This document shows positions 33,440-41,866 of a DNA stretch of 64,000 nt, in pieces. A model generated the notes under the pieces. It saw only the letters and a list, made by a program, of their open reading frames with translations, searched no databases and was not told the origin of the DNA. Source of the stretch: CADEDH01 sp965263455 (GTDB lineage: Bacteria; Actinomycetota; Acidimicrobiia; Acidimicrobiales; SZUA-35); contig CBDHHN010000004.1 of the NCBI GenBank assembly GCA_965263455.1, positions 1,240,001 through 1,304,000 of the forward strand, in the 5' to 3' direction. Positions within the stretch are counted from its first letter, which is position 1, and every line of letters begins with the position of its first letter. The translations under genes and the position numbers were made by a program.

Positions 33440-34816
33440 ATGGTCGTCGACCAGTGCACCTTCGAGACCGACCGGCTCCGGGTCGAGCCCTGGCACCGGG
33501 CCGCCACCCCCGACGGGCGACCGGTCGATCTGGCCGCCGCCGTGGCCGACCTGTTGACCGAGGCGGTCACCCGCGACCTGCCCCCGGAATGGCGGGGGCC
33601 CTACACCAGGGCCCGGGCCGAGGCCTGGATCGCCGAGCGGGACGCCGAGAGCCCCACCCTGCTGGTGACTGAGCAGTCGACCGGGGCCCCGGCCGGACTC
33701 GTCATCCTGTTCCCCACCCCCCTGGCCGATCGGGCCGACGGCTCCGACCCCGATCGTGCCCCGGCGGGCCCGACGGCGGAGGTCCGACTCGGCTACCTCC
33801 TGGCCGAGTCCGGGTGGGGCCGGGGCCTGGCCACCGAGTTGGTGGGCGGCCTGATCCGTTGGTGTCGGGACCGGCCACACATCGGCGCGCTCGTCGGCGG
33901 CGTGGCCCCAACCAACACCGCCTCCCGGCGAGTCCTGGAACGAGCCGGATTCACCGCCGACCAGCGACCCCGGCATCCCCAGGCCGAGCAGCAGATCGGG
34001 AGTGTCGACGCCGAGCCCGAGCTGACCTACCGACTCGTGCTCGGGGTCGGCGCCACACCCGGCGCCGACCCCGACCGGGCCGACGACGACCCATCCGACG
34101 ACCGATCCGACGACGACCGGGCCCGGTTGATGGCGGCCGGCGCCGCCGCCGTCGCCCACAACGCACCGCTGGGCCCCGACCGGGCCCGCGGGCTCGTCGA
34201 CCACCTGGCCCGACGCCACGTCCGGACCGTGGTCGACCTCGGGTGCGGGCGGGGCGCCCTGGCCTGCCTGGTGGCGACCCGGCTCCCGGCCGTCACCGTC
34301 ACCGGCGTCGACATCGCCCCCGACCACCTGACCGAGGCTCGGCGGTCGGCCGCCGATCGGGGCCTCGCCTCCCGGGTCCGGTTCGTCGAAGCCGACGCCG
34401 CCTCCTGGACCCCGGCCGACCGACGGCCCGACGCCGTGGTCTGTGTCGGAGCCGGGCACGCCCTGGGAGGACCCGGCCCCCTGCTGGCCCATCTCGCCAC
34501 CATGGCCCCCGGGGGCACCGCCGTCGTGGGCGACGGTGTGTGGACGGCCGCGCCCGACGACTGGTGCCGGGCGACCTTCGGGGACCTCCCGGCCGGACCC
34601 GACGGCCTGGCCGCTCTGGCCGTCGACGCCGGGTGGACGGTGGCCGCGGCGGACGTGTCGACCCTCGACGAATGGGACGCCTTCGAGCGGGGCTGGGTCG
34701 GCGGCGTCCGCTCGATCGGGACCCCGACGGCCCTCGACTTCGCCCGGGAACGGGAGCGGGAGTATCAGCGGTACCGCGGGGTGCTCGGCTTCGCCTGGCT
34801 CGTCCTCGAACGCTGA
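33440..34816 (+). CDS. GNAT acetyltransferase - SAM methyltransferase fusion protein
   Basis: A 458-residue two-domain protein. Residues 1 to about 190 are a RimJ/RimL-type GNAT domain (FETDRLRVEPW, EVRLGYLLAESGWGRGLATELVGGLIRW, PTNTASRRVLERAGF). After an acidic linker, residues ~235-458 are a class I methyltransferase with the SAM motif TVVDLGCGRGALACLVATRLP, then GVDIAPDHLTEAR, FVEADAASW and AVVCVGAGHAL. The two activities may act on the same small molecule or protein. The frame is continuous with one start, so this is a real fusion unless the assembly is wrong. Confidence 0.85.
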   Translation: MVVDQCTFETDRLRVEPWHRAATPDGRPVDLAAAVADLLTEAVTRDLPPEWRGPYTRARAEAWIAERDAESPTLLVTEQSTGAPAGLVILFPTPLADRADGSDPDRAPAGPTAEVRLGYLLAESGWGRGLATELVGGLIRWCRDRPHIGALVGGVAPTNTASRRVLERAGFTADQRPRHPQAEQQIGSVDAEPELTYRLVLGVGATPGADPDRADDDPSDDRSDDDRARLMAAGAAAVAHNAPLGPDRARGLVDHLARRHVRTVVDLGCGRGALACLVATRLPAVTVTGVDIAPDHLTEARRSAADRGLASRVRFVEADAASWTPADRRPDAVVCVGAGHALGGPGPLLAHLATMAPGGTAVVGDGVWTAAPDDWCRATFGDLPAGPDGLAALAVDAGWTVAAADVSTLDEWDAFERGWVGGVRSIGTPTALDFAREREREYQRYRGVLGFAWLVLER

Positions 34817-35037
34817 GACCGATCCGGAGCCCTCGGGCCATCGCCGCCACCGGCCGGGTGACCGCCAACACAGGCTTGTGGCCCACGCCACGACCCGGAC
34901 GTGACCGGCGCCACGGGGGGCCGCCCCCTGTGACCAAGACCACCAGGAAACCGGGCCCCTAGACAGTTGGCCGAAACACCACGGCCACGCCCGGTTCCTA
35001 CCGTTGACGACGTACCCGACCCCGTCCGGAGATCGCC

Positions 35038-35439
35038 GTGAACCATCCCGCACTGGCCACCGAACCCAGGACCTTCGTCTTCGTCGACCCCACCGCACCC
35101 GACGGCGAGGAGGCGCTGACGCGACTCGACCACCAGGACAACCACGTCTCGGTGGTGGTGCTGCTGAGCGGCCCCTCGGCCGTCGCCATCCATCAGTTCG
35201 CCGAGGCCGAGGATCTCGACCTGGCCACCGCCGCCGCCCGTTACCAGGATCAGGTGGCCGACCGCATCGCCCGGCCCGACCGACTGGTCGAGGTCGTCGC
35301 CGTGCCCGGCCCCAACGTCCAGGCCGAGGTCCGGGACCTGACCAACGCCCATCCGACGCGCCGGGTGCTGCTCCCACCGTCGGCCACCGGCATCGACCGG
35401 CCCCGCCGCACCCTCTTCGGCCGTCGACAGGTGGCCTGA
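35038..35439 (+). CDS. Protein of unknown function (133 aa)
   Basis: Unrecognised. It begins with GTG behind CGGAGATC and has a TACCGT hexamer at 34998-35003 that could be its -10. The protein is a small alpha/beta-type sequence: RTFVFVDPTAP, NHVSVVVLLSGPSAVAIHQFAEAEDLDLATAAARYQDQVADRI, LVEVVAVPGPNVQAEVRDLTNAHPTRRVLLPPS. The alternating strands and helices resemble a small Rossmann-like or USP-like fold, but no motif supports a call. Confidence 0.6.
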   Translation: MNHPALATEPRTFVFVDPTAPDGEEALTRLDHQDNHVSVVVLLSGPSAVAIHQFAEAEDLDLATAAARYQDQVADRIARPDRLVEVVAVPGPNVQAEVRDLTNAHPTRRVLLPPSATGIDRPRRTLFGRRQVA

Positions 35440-35476
35440 GCGTCCTCCGCTCGGCCGGCACCGTCCGGCCGAGCGG

Positions 35477-36547
35477 TCAGCCCCGAGCAGCGGGCCCGGC
35501 GGCGTCGGCGACCAGGCGGACCACCTCGTACTCCTGAGCCTGCTTGGCCGGAAGCCCGCCCGGCTGCCGACAGGCGATGGTGGGGACCTGGCGGCCGGGC
35601 CGGACGGTGACCGTCCACGACGCCGCCGGGGTCGACACCGACCAGGTCGTGCTTCGGTCCTCGGCCGCACCCTCGGCGGCGGGCACCTCCCGCACCACGC
35701 GGGGGCCCTGGTCGTCGAGTCCCCAGCCGACGAACCCGAACACGGCCCGCTCGGCCACCTGGGCCGGGCCGGTCTCGGCCCCCCACCAGCCCCGGCACCG
35801 GTCGACGACCTCGGTGACCGGTCCGGCAGCCGACAGGATGTCGTCCACCATCACCTGGTCGAGGTCGGCCCACATGCGTCCGTCGGGGAGGGTCATGGCC
35901 GTCGGGGCGAAGCGGTGTCCGCCGGTGTGACTGACCCGGTGGACCACCACCCCGCCGCCGTCGGGGCCAGGGCGGCCCACCAGTTCGTTGGCCAGGCGCA
36001 TGCCCTCGGCCCCACAACAGACGTCATGACTGCCCTGCACGCAGAGCAGCACCGCGGGACGGGCCGGTACCGCCTCGGACCCGCGGACACCGTCGGACCA
36101 CGGGCCCAGGGCACCCGCTTCGTCGGCCACCAGGGCCTGGCCCCAGGCCGTGAGATCGTCGGCCCCGGCGACCCGGAACCGCTGCTCGGTGGCCCCGGTC
36201 GCCGCCCGGCGGTAGAGGGTGACGGCCACGCCACCGGCCGGGCCGGATCCGGCCCCGACCGGCACGGCATCGGCCGCCCGCTCATCGTCGGGTTCGGGCA
36301 GGGGGGCGTCGTCGGGGACGGCGGCCAGGAGACGGGTCGGCGTCGGATCCTGGGCCAGGACCGCACGCAGCCCTGCCAGCAGGGGATGATCGAGGGCCGG
36401 CTTGGGCCAGGGCAGGGGGGTGGCCACCACGATCACCCGGTCGGCCCGGATGGCGGTGCCCCCGGGATCGACGGTGATGGTGCGGGCGTGCTCGGCGCAG
36501 CGGACGGTGTCGTCAGCTTCCGGCAGCAGGCTGGTGAGCGAGGTCAT
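35477..36547 (-). CDS. Sucrase/ferredoxin-like family protein
   Basis: A 356-residue protein of the Suc_Fer-like family. The thioredoxin-like ferredoxin fold is recognisable from LLCVQGSHDVCCGAEGMRLANELV and SHTGGHRFAPTAMTLPDGRMWADLD. The CVQG...CC cysteines and the later VDRCRGWWG Cys could hold a 2Fe-2S cluster. Its role is unknown; some members act in iron or redox metabolism. ATG 36547 has TAGCAT eight bases upstream. It overlaps the end of the upstream MFS gene by 35 bases. Confidence 0.85.
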   Translation of the reverse strand: MTSLTSLLPEADDTVRCAEHARTITVDPGGTAIRADRVIVVATPLPWPKPALDHPLLAGLRAVLAQDPTPTRLLAAVPDDAPLPEPDDERAADAVPVGAGSGPAGGVAVTLYRRAATGATEQRFRVAGADDLTAWGQALVADEAGALGPWSDGVRGSEAVPARPAVLLCVQGSHDVCCGAEGMRLANELVGRPGPDGGGVVVHRVSHTGGHRFAPTAMTLPDGRMWADLDQVMVDDILSAAGPVTEVVDRCRGWWGAETGPAQVAERAVFGFVGWGLDDQGPRVVREVPAAEGAAEDRSTTWSVSTPAASWTVTVRPGRQVPTIACRQPGGLPAKQAQEYEVVRLVADAAGPAARG

Positions 36548-38054
36548 CGGTGCCCATGCTACCGACGGCCTCCCGCCCGCTCCGGTCCGGGGCGCCGACG
36601 TCGGCGGTCGTCGTGGGCGGGGGTGCGGAGGGCGGATCCCCGGCGGGCGCTGCCGGTCGGGCCGCCGCCTTGGCCTCGACCAGGCCTCGGGCGCCGTCGA
36701 GCACGGCGTAGACCACCATGGCGGCCAGGGCCGTCCCGCCCATGATCATGATCGTCGGTCGCAGCCCGATCACCTCGGCCAGCCCGCCCAGGGGAAGGGC
36801 GGCGATCCCGAACCCGGCGAACGAGAGCTGCATCAACGACTGGACCCGCCCCTGATGCTCGTCGTCGGACATGGCCAGGGCCAGGGTGTTGGACAGCGAC
36901 TGGTAGACGGTCGTGGTCGAACCCACGACACAGATCACGACGAAGGCGATCCAGAACGAGGGAGCCAGGCCGAGCCCCATCACGCCGAGCCCGAAACCCA
37001 GCCCGGCCAGGACCATGACCGGACCGGCCCGATCCGAGTCGGCCCGGGCGGCCAGGGGCAGCGACACCGCCACCGCTCCCACCGCGCTGGCCGAGCTGAT
37101 CAGCCCGACCCACCCGTCGCCCAGGCCGTACTCCCCCTTGACCAGGGCCGGCAGGAAGGCGACGTAGTTGAAGCCGAACATGATGACCACGAACGAGGTC
37201 AGGATCAGGCGGCGCAGCGGCGGGCGGGCGGTGACGTAGCGCACGCCGTCGACCACGCCGGCCAGCGGGTTCATGCGGGCCGGACGGAGGCCGGCCCCGG
37301 TTGTCGCCGCCCCGGCCGGGGCCGCCGTGGCCTCGTCGCGGGGGCGGGAGGCGGGCAGGCGCAGGAGGTAGAGGAAGCTGACGACCGAGCAGGTCCCGGC
37401 CACCAGGTAGGCGCCGCCGATGCCGACGGTGGCGATGCCGGCCAGGACCCCGGCCACCGAGGGGGCGAAGACCCTCGTCCCGCTCATGCTGAGCATGGTC
37501 AGGCTGATGGCGTTACCCAGCTGGTCCCGCCCGACGACCTCGGCCGAGATGGCGGTCCGGGCCGGCCCGAAGAACCCGAAGGCGGCGCCCTGGCCGACGG
37601 CGGCCACGAGCAGCATCCAGAATTGGATCACGTCGGTCAGTACGGCCACGCCCATGAAGACGGCCATGGTCATGATGATGGCCTGGCTCCCGATCAGCAC
37701 GGCCCGCTTCGGCAGCCGGTCGGTGGCGACGCCCCCGATGGGGGTGGCGATGAGCATGGCCACCCCGAAGCAGAGGTAGGTCAGGCCCAGGGCGCCCTCT
37801 CGCTCGGTGAGGTCCCAGGCCAGGATGCCCCGGAGCAGGAACTGCATCTGGACCGACAGGAACGAGAACAGCCCGGCCATGAACAGGCTGCTGTAGCCCG
37901 GCGAGTTGAACGAGACGAAGGCGTCGCTGCGCAACAGGCGCCGGGTCAGCGCATTGCCCCCGACCACGGGCGGGGCGTCGCCCCCGGTGCCACCCGTGGC
38001 CGGGATCCGTTGGTCGGACTCGGCGGCGGACTCGTTCCCGGGAGGTGGCGACAT
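36513..38054 (-). CDS. MFS transporter (EntS/MFS_3-like)
   Basis: A 513-residue protein with 12 predicted spans. The MFS signature GGVATDRLPKRAVLIGSQ lies after span 2, and the centre has a polar loop (LPASRPRDEATAAPAGAATTG). Segments GPARTAISAEVVGRDQLGNAISL and TVYQSLSNTLALAMSDDEHQGRVQSLMQL are typical of the MFS_3/enterobactin-exporter group. It may export a siderophore or lipid; the siderophore-interacting protein lies 3 kb away but on a different unit. ATG 38054 has TAGGCT eight bases upstream. Confidence 0.88.
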   Translation of the reverse strand: MSPPPGNESAAESDQRIPATGGTGGDAPPVVGGNALTRRLLRSDAFVSFNSPGYSSLFMAGLFSFLSVQMQFLLRGILAWDLTEREGALGLTYLCFGVAMLIATPIGGVATDRLPKRAVLIGSQAIIMTMAVFMGVAVLTDVIQFWMLLVAAVGQGAAFGFFGPARTAISAEVVGRDQLGNAISLTMLSMSGTRVFAPSVAGVLAGIATVGIGGAYLVAGTCSVVSFLYLLRLPASRPRDEATAAPAGAATTGAGLRPARMNPLAGVVDGVRYVTARPPLRRLILTSFVVIMFGFNYVAFLPALVKGEYGLGDGWVGLISSASAVGAVAVSLPLAARADSDRAGPVMVLAGLGFGLGVMGLGLAPSFWIAFVVICVVGSTTTVYQSLSNTLALAMSDDEHQGRVQSLMQLSFAGFGIAALPLGGLAEVIGLRPTIMIMGGTALAAMVVYAVLDGARGLVEAKAAARPAAPAGDPPSAPPPTTTADVGAPDRSGREAVGSMGTDDLAHQPAAGS

Positions 38055-38062
38055 ATTTCGAA

Positions 38063-38068
38063 AGCCTA
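38063..38068 (-). promoter_or_regulatory. -10 element (TAGGCT) of the MFS_3-like gene
   Basis: On the minus strand TAGGCT ends 8 bases before ATG 38054. It faces the divergent gene at 38114, whose own -10-like TAGAAC lies at 38102-38107. Confidence 0.55.
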
Positions 38069-38113
38069 ACTGACGATGGTCTTCGCGACCCACTCGGCTG
38101 CTAGAACAACGAC

Positions 38114-38668
38114 ATGAGCGCCAACCTCCGAGTCTTCACCGAAGCCGTGTACGCCTTCGACGCCGTGGTCGCCCGTATGCCGGCCGACGCCTGGGACAAC
38201 CCGTCGGCCTGCGAGGGCTGGTCGGGCCGCGATGTGGTCGAGCACCAATGCGCCGTGCTCAACGGTGTGACCGCCATGGCCACCACCGGCGAGATGGCCC
38301 GTCCCGCCCCTCCCGAGGACGTCAGCGATCCGGTGGCCACCTGGCGCCGAACCCGCGACGACCTGCTGGCCGCCCTCGACCGCCCCGGCGTGCTGCAGCA
38401 GAAGGGTCCGTTCTGGTTCGACCTGCCCGACATCGACGCCACCATCGGCTTCGTCACCTGGGATCCCATGACCCACGCCTGGGACCTGGCCCGCTGCGCC
38501 GACCTCGATCCCGCCCTCAACCCGGCCCTGGTCGAGCGGGTCCTGGCCCAGGTTGAGCAGCGCACCGACCAACTCAGCGGTTCCGGTCGCACCGCCGCGC
38601 CCCTCGCCGTCGACGCCGACGCCCCGGTGCTGGAGCGCTACCTGGCCGCCGTCGGCCGCAAACCCTGA
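38114..38668 (+). CDS. TIGR03086/maleylpyruvate isomerase-like (DinB-fold) protein
   Basis: A 184-residue four-helix-bundle protein of the mycothiol-dependent maleylpyruvate isomerase-like group. It shows WDNPSACEGWSGRDVVEHQCAVLNGV near the N terminus and WDPMTHAWDLARCADLD in the middle, with the three His positions (VEHQ, THAW and neighbours) that usually bind a metal. Such proteins are abundant in actinobacteria and mostly uncharacterised. The start ATG lies six bases after TAGAAC. Confidence 0.85.
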   Translation: MSANLRVFTEAVYAFDAVVARMPADAWDNPSACEGWSGRDVVEHQCAVLNGVTAMATTGEMARPAPPEDVSDPVATWRRTRDDLLAALDRPGVLQQKGPFWFDLPDIDATIGFVTWDPMTHAWDLARCADLDPALNPALVERVLAQVEQRTDQLSGSGRTAAPLAVDADAPVLERYLAAVGRKP

Positions 38669-38780
38669 CACCCGGTGGCCGGCGCCGGCCGATGCGGCGT
38701 CGGCCCCACCCGGCCCGGCCCCGGCCGACGGGCCGGTGTGACGACGGCAACCCGACGGGGCCGCCCGCGATGGTCGGGCC

Positions 38781-38786
38781 TACGAT
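38781..38786 (+). promoter_or_regulatory. -10 element (TACGAT) of the aminotransferase gene
   Basis: TACGAT ends 6 bases before ATG 38793. Confidence 0.6.
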
Positions 38787-38792
38787 TGGGAG

Positions 38793-39983
38793 ATGTCCCT
38801 CCGCTTCGGTCGCCCCTCCGTCATCAGCCCCGGGCCCTCGATCATCCCCGATCGGGTCCTGGCCGCAATGGCCAAGCCGATGCCCAACATGTACGAGGGC
38901 GAGATGGTGGAGATCTCGCATGAGATCTTCGACGCCCTGCCGTCGCTGGCCCGGACCTCGGGCCAGCCGTTCGTCCTGATCGGCAACGGGCACGGGGCCT
39001 GGCAGATGGCCATCTCCAACACCCTGTCCCGGGGCGACAAGGTCCTGGCCCTGCAGTCGGGCACCTTCGCCGTGGCCTGGGCCAACATGGCCGCCGTGTC
39101 CGGCGTCGAGGTCGAGGTCCTGCCCGGCGACGACCGGCTCCCGGTCGACCCGGCGGCCGTGACCGAGCGATTGGCCGCCGACGTCGACCATGAGATCAAG
39201 GCCGTTCTGGTGGTCCAGACCGACACCGCGACCTCGGTCCGCAACGACATCGCCGCCATCCGGGCCGCCATCGACGCCGCCGGCCACCCGGCCCTCTACC
39301 TGGTCGACTGCATCGCCTCCCTGGGTTGCGAGCGGTTCGAGATGGACGCCTGGGGGGTCGACGTGACCGTCGCCGGCTGCCAGAAGGGGCTGATGGTGCC
39401 GCCCGGTATCGCCTTCGTGTGGGCCGGGCCCAAGGCTCTGGCCGCCTACGAGACCGCCGACCTCCGCAACGGCTACCTCGACTGGGGCCCCCGCATCGAG
39501 CCCGACATCCATTACCTGCTGTACTGCGGGACCCTGCCCATCCCCCACCTCTACGGGCTACAGGAGGCCCTGGCCCTGATCGAGGAGGAGGGCGGACTGG
39601 AGGCGGTGTGGCGCCGCCACGAGGTCCTGGCCTCGGCCGTCCACGCCGCCGTCGACACCTGGGCCGCCCCCGGATGGATCGAGGCCAACATCCCGGACCC
39701 GGCCCACCGGTCCAACGCCGTGACCATGGTCCGCACCGGCCAACTCGACGCCTGGCGCCTCGACGCCCTGTGCGACCAGGGGGCGGGCCTGGTGTTGGGC
39801 AAGGGCATCGGGGGCTACGACGGGCAGGCCTTCCGCATCGGCCACATGGGCCACCTCAACCCGCCGATGCTGCTGGGCAGCCTGGGCACCATCGAGTCCG
39901 CCCTCGGCGCCCTCGGCGTGCCGACCGGTGGGTCGGGGGTGGCCGCCGCGGCCCAGGTGGTGGCCAAGGCCCTGGCCGCCTGA
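38793..39983 (+). CDS. Class V aminotransferase (alanine/serine-glyoxylate type)
   Basis: A 396-residue PLP enzyme of normal family length. The PLP lysine is in VTVAGCQKGLMVPPG, and the cofactor-anchoring Asp-Cys segment is YLVDCIASLGCERFEMDAWGVD. The N terminus ISPGPSIIPDRVLAAM and the phosphate-site loop GNGHGAWQMAISNTL are typical of alanine-glyoxylate and serine-glyoxylate aminotransferases. Precise amino-donor specificity cannot be told. Confidence 0.92.
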   Translation: MSLRFGRPSVISPGPSIIPDRVLAAMAKPMPNMYEGEMVEISHEIFDALPSLARTSGQPFVLIGNGHGAWQMAISNTLSRGDKVLALQSGTFAVAWANMAAVSGVEVEVLPGDDRLPVDPAAVTERLAADVDHEIKAVLVVQTDTATSVRNDIAAIRAAIDAAGHPALYLVDCIASLGCERFEMDAWGVDVTVAGCQKGLMVPPGIAFVWAGPKALAAYETADLRNGYLDWGPRIEPDIHYLLYCGTLPIPHLYGLQEALALIEEEGGLEAVWRRHEVLASAVHAAVDTWAAPGWIEANIPDPAHRSNAVTMVRTGQLDAWRLDALCDQGAGLVLGKGIGGYDGQAFRIGHMGHLNPPMLLGSLGTIESALGALGVPTGGSGVAAAAQVVAKALAA

Positions 39984-39987
39984 GCCC

Positions 39988-40866
39988 TCAGCCCCCGCAC
40001 CCTCCACACCCGCCGCCGCCGCAACCCCCACCACCGCAGCCGCCGCCCCCGTCGCTACCGCAGCCGTCGCCGAACACGCCGCCGCCGCCGTGACCGGAGC
40101 CGCCTCCGCCGCGGCGGGCCATGATCAACAGCACGACGATGAACAGGACGACCCCGCCCAGGATGGCGACGCCCCCGGCGCCGAGACCGTCGTCGGCCGC
40201 GGCCAACAGCCCCAGGGCGCCGACACCGGAGCAACCGGCCAGGACCAGCGACGCCCCGAGGGCCAGGCCGCCCCGTCGGGCCGCCGTCCCGCCGGTGGCG
40301 ACCCGACGGCCGGGGGCCAGGGGCCCGTCGACCAGCACCCGGGGCTTGTCGGTGACCCAGTGGCGCCGGGTGTTGACCCGGACGAAATGGGGGGCGTCGC
40401 CGAAACGGATCTCGGCCGGGGGCCAGACGTCGGCCGGCGGTTCGTGGCCGAACCACTGGCGGTACGAGGCCCTGGTGCGGGCGTACCAGTCGTCGAACTT
40501 GGCCCCTTCGGCCGGGCCGCCCACGGTCGGGCCGTGGTGGAAGGGTCGACCCAGTACCCGGCCGCAGAGGTCGTCCCAATAGGACCGGGTGTAGGTCAGG
40601 TGGAGGTGCCAGGCCTGATCGACCTCGTCGCTCGGGGTGACCGGGTGGCCGGCGACCTGGCCCAGGAACAGGAAGCGCCGGTACTCGTCCACCACGCGGC
40701 GGGTGTAGACGGCCGACCAGCCGTTGTCCCGGGCCAGGCGGCGCTCGAAGCCCAGGGCCACCCCCTGATCGCCGATGGTGAAGCCGGCCAGTTCGTCCCA
40801 CAGGTGCCGCTGCTCGTCGGTGCCCTTCGCCGGCACAGCCGGGCCGGATCCATCGTCATGCCTCAT
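39988..40866 (-). CDS. Glycine-rich-domain (GRDP/TIGR04222-like) membrane protein with Gly/Cys tail
   Basis: A 292-residue protein. The N-terminal half matches the bacterial glycine-rich-domain protein pattern: DELAGFTIGDQGVALGFERRLARDNGW, VVDEYRRFLFLGQVAGHPVTPSDEVDQAWHLHLTYTRSYWDDLC and RPFHHGPTVGG. Two membrane segments follow (LALGASLVLAGCSGVGALGLLAA and VAILGGVVLFIVVLLIMA). The protein ends in a tail made almost only of Gly and Cys (repeats of GGGGC). Function is unknown. ATG 40866 is preferred to ATG 40917 because TACACT lies six bases upstream. Confidence 0.85.
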   Translation of the reverse strand: MRHDDGSGPAVPAKGTDEQRHLWDELAGFTIGDQGVALGFERRLARDNGWSAVYTRRVVDEYRRFLFLGQVAGHPVTPSDEVDQAWHLHLTYTRSYWDDLCGRVLGRPFHHGPTVGGPAEGAKFDDWYARTRASYRQWFGHEPPADVWPPAEIRFGDAPHFVRVNTRRHWVTDKPRVLVDGPLAPGRRVATGGTAARRGGLALGASLVLAGCSGVGALGLLAAADDGLGAGGVAILGGVVLFIVVLLIMARRGGGGSGHGGGGVFGDGCGSDGGGGCGGGGCGGGGCGGCGG

Positions 40867-40872
40867 GGGCGG

Positions 40873-40878
40873 AGTGTA
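40873..40878 (-). promoter_or_regulatory. -10 element (TACACT) of the GRDP-like gene
   Basis: On the minus strand TACACT ends 6 bases before ATG 40866; it lies inside the longer alternative frame and decides the start. Confidence 0.6.
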
Positions 40879-40978
40879 GGTCCGGGACCGAACCCGGGCC
40901 GTCCTCCCCTCGGCCATGTCGTTCGACTAAGAACTAGCTACCGGGGCGAGTCGGGCGAGCAACGAGCGGGGGACGACG

Positions 40979-41839
40979 ATGGTGGCACGGTTGATCACGG
41001 CGGCGACGCTGGCTCTGGCCGGGGGCCAGCAGTTCCGCTACCAGCGGTTGCGGCGCCAGGCTCAGGACCGCCAACCGCCCCTGTACCCGAGCGGCACCCA
41101 CCACGCCCTCTACCTGCTGGAGGCGGCCCCGGGATCGAGCCCGATGGACGCGGTGCGAAGCTTTCATCAGGGAACCGGCGACCTGAGCGAGGTGCGCTGG
41201 ATCTACGCCGGGCGGGTGGTGACCGAGGGGGTCCGCTCCCCCCGTCTCGAACCGGGCCGCTGGGACGCGGCCGTGATCATGTCGTTCTCGTCGCGCGAGT
41301 ACCACGAGTTGCTGTCGCAGTCGCTCATGTTCCGCCGGGCCCTGGAGGAGACGGCCCGGGTCGAGGCCTACGGCTTCGTCCGCCGCCCCTGGGCCAACCT
41401 GTCGATCCCGCAGGTTCTTGCCGGCCGGTGGATCCTGCGCCGGGTCCGGCGGGACGAGGCGATCATGCCCCTGATCGAGGCCGACGAACCGGCGGCCCCG
41501 GTGACGGCCCTGGCCCGGAGACTGCGCGAGGCCAGTGCCCCGGCCGACCGGCCCGGAGTGGTGATCAGCCTGGTCAAGCGGGGCTCGGAGGCCGATCAGA
41601 CCTCGGACCGCCGCTACACCGGCCGCATGCTCGACCTCATGGCCGAAGGCGGGTTCGGCCCCCTCCACGTCGGCTCGGTCACCGACGAGGCCTTCGACCA
41701 GCTCACCGCCATCGCCTACCCGTCGGTCGACGCCTTCGCCGACATCCTGTTGAGCCGGTTCTACCGGGAGGTGTCCACCCTGCGGCGACCGGCCGACACC
41801 GAGACCGTGATCACGGTCCCGATCCTCGACCGGCTCTGA
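40979..41839 (+). CDS. Protein of unknown function with a possible dimeric alpha-beta barrel
   Basis: A 286-residue protein. I do not recognise a family with confidence. The middle segment VIMSFSSREYHELLSQSLMFRRALEETARVEAYGFVRRPW, and the later PSVDAFADILLSRFYREV, resemble the aligned 'strand plus SxEY helix' pattern of small dimeric alpha-beta barrel domains (DUF1330/EthD-like), apparently twice. A start-proximal hydrophobic stretch (LITAATLALAGG) may be a weak membrane anchor. GGGGGA precedes ATG 40979. It is divergent from the GRDP-like gene. Confidence 0.6.
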   Translation: MVARLITAATLALAGGQQFRYQRLRRQAQDRQPPLYPSGTHHALYLLEAAPGSSPMDAVRSFHQGTGDLSEVRWIYAGRVVTEGVRSPRLEPGRWDAAVIMSFSSREYHELLSQSLMFRRALEETARVEAYGFVRRPWANLSIPQVLAGRWILRRVRRDEAIMPLIEADEPAAPVTALARRLREASAPADRPGVVISLVKRGSEADQTSDRRYTGRMLDLMAEGGFGPLHVGSVTDEAFDQLTAIAYPSVDAFADILLSRFYREVSTLRRPADTETVITVPILDRL

Positions 41840-41866
41840 CCGGCGCCTGACGATCCCGGCCCGCGA

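Noticed and set aside
40867..40917. Longer GRDP-like protein from ATG 40917
   Set aside because: The TACACT -10 lies between that ATG and ATG 40866 with the standard 6-base spacing, and the extra residues are not domain-like.
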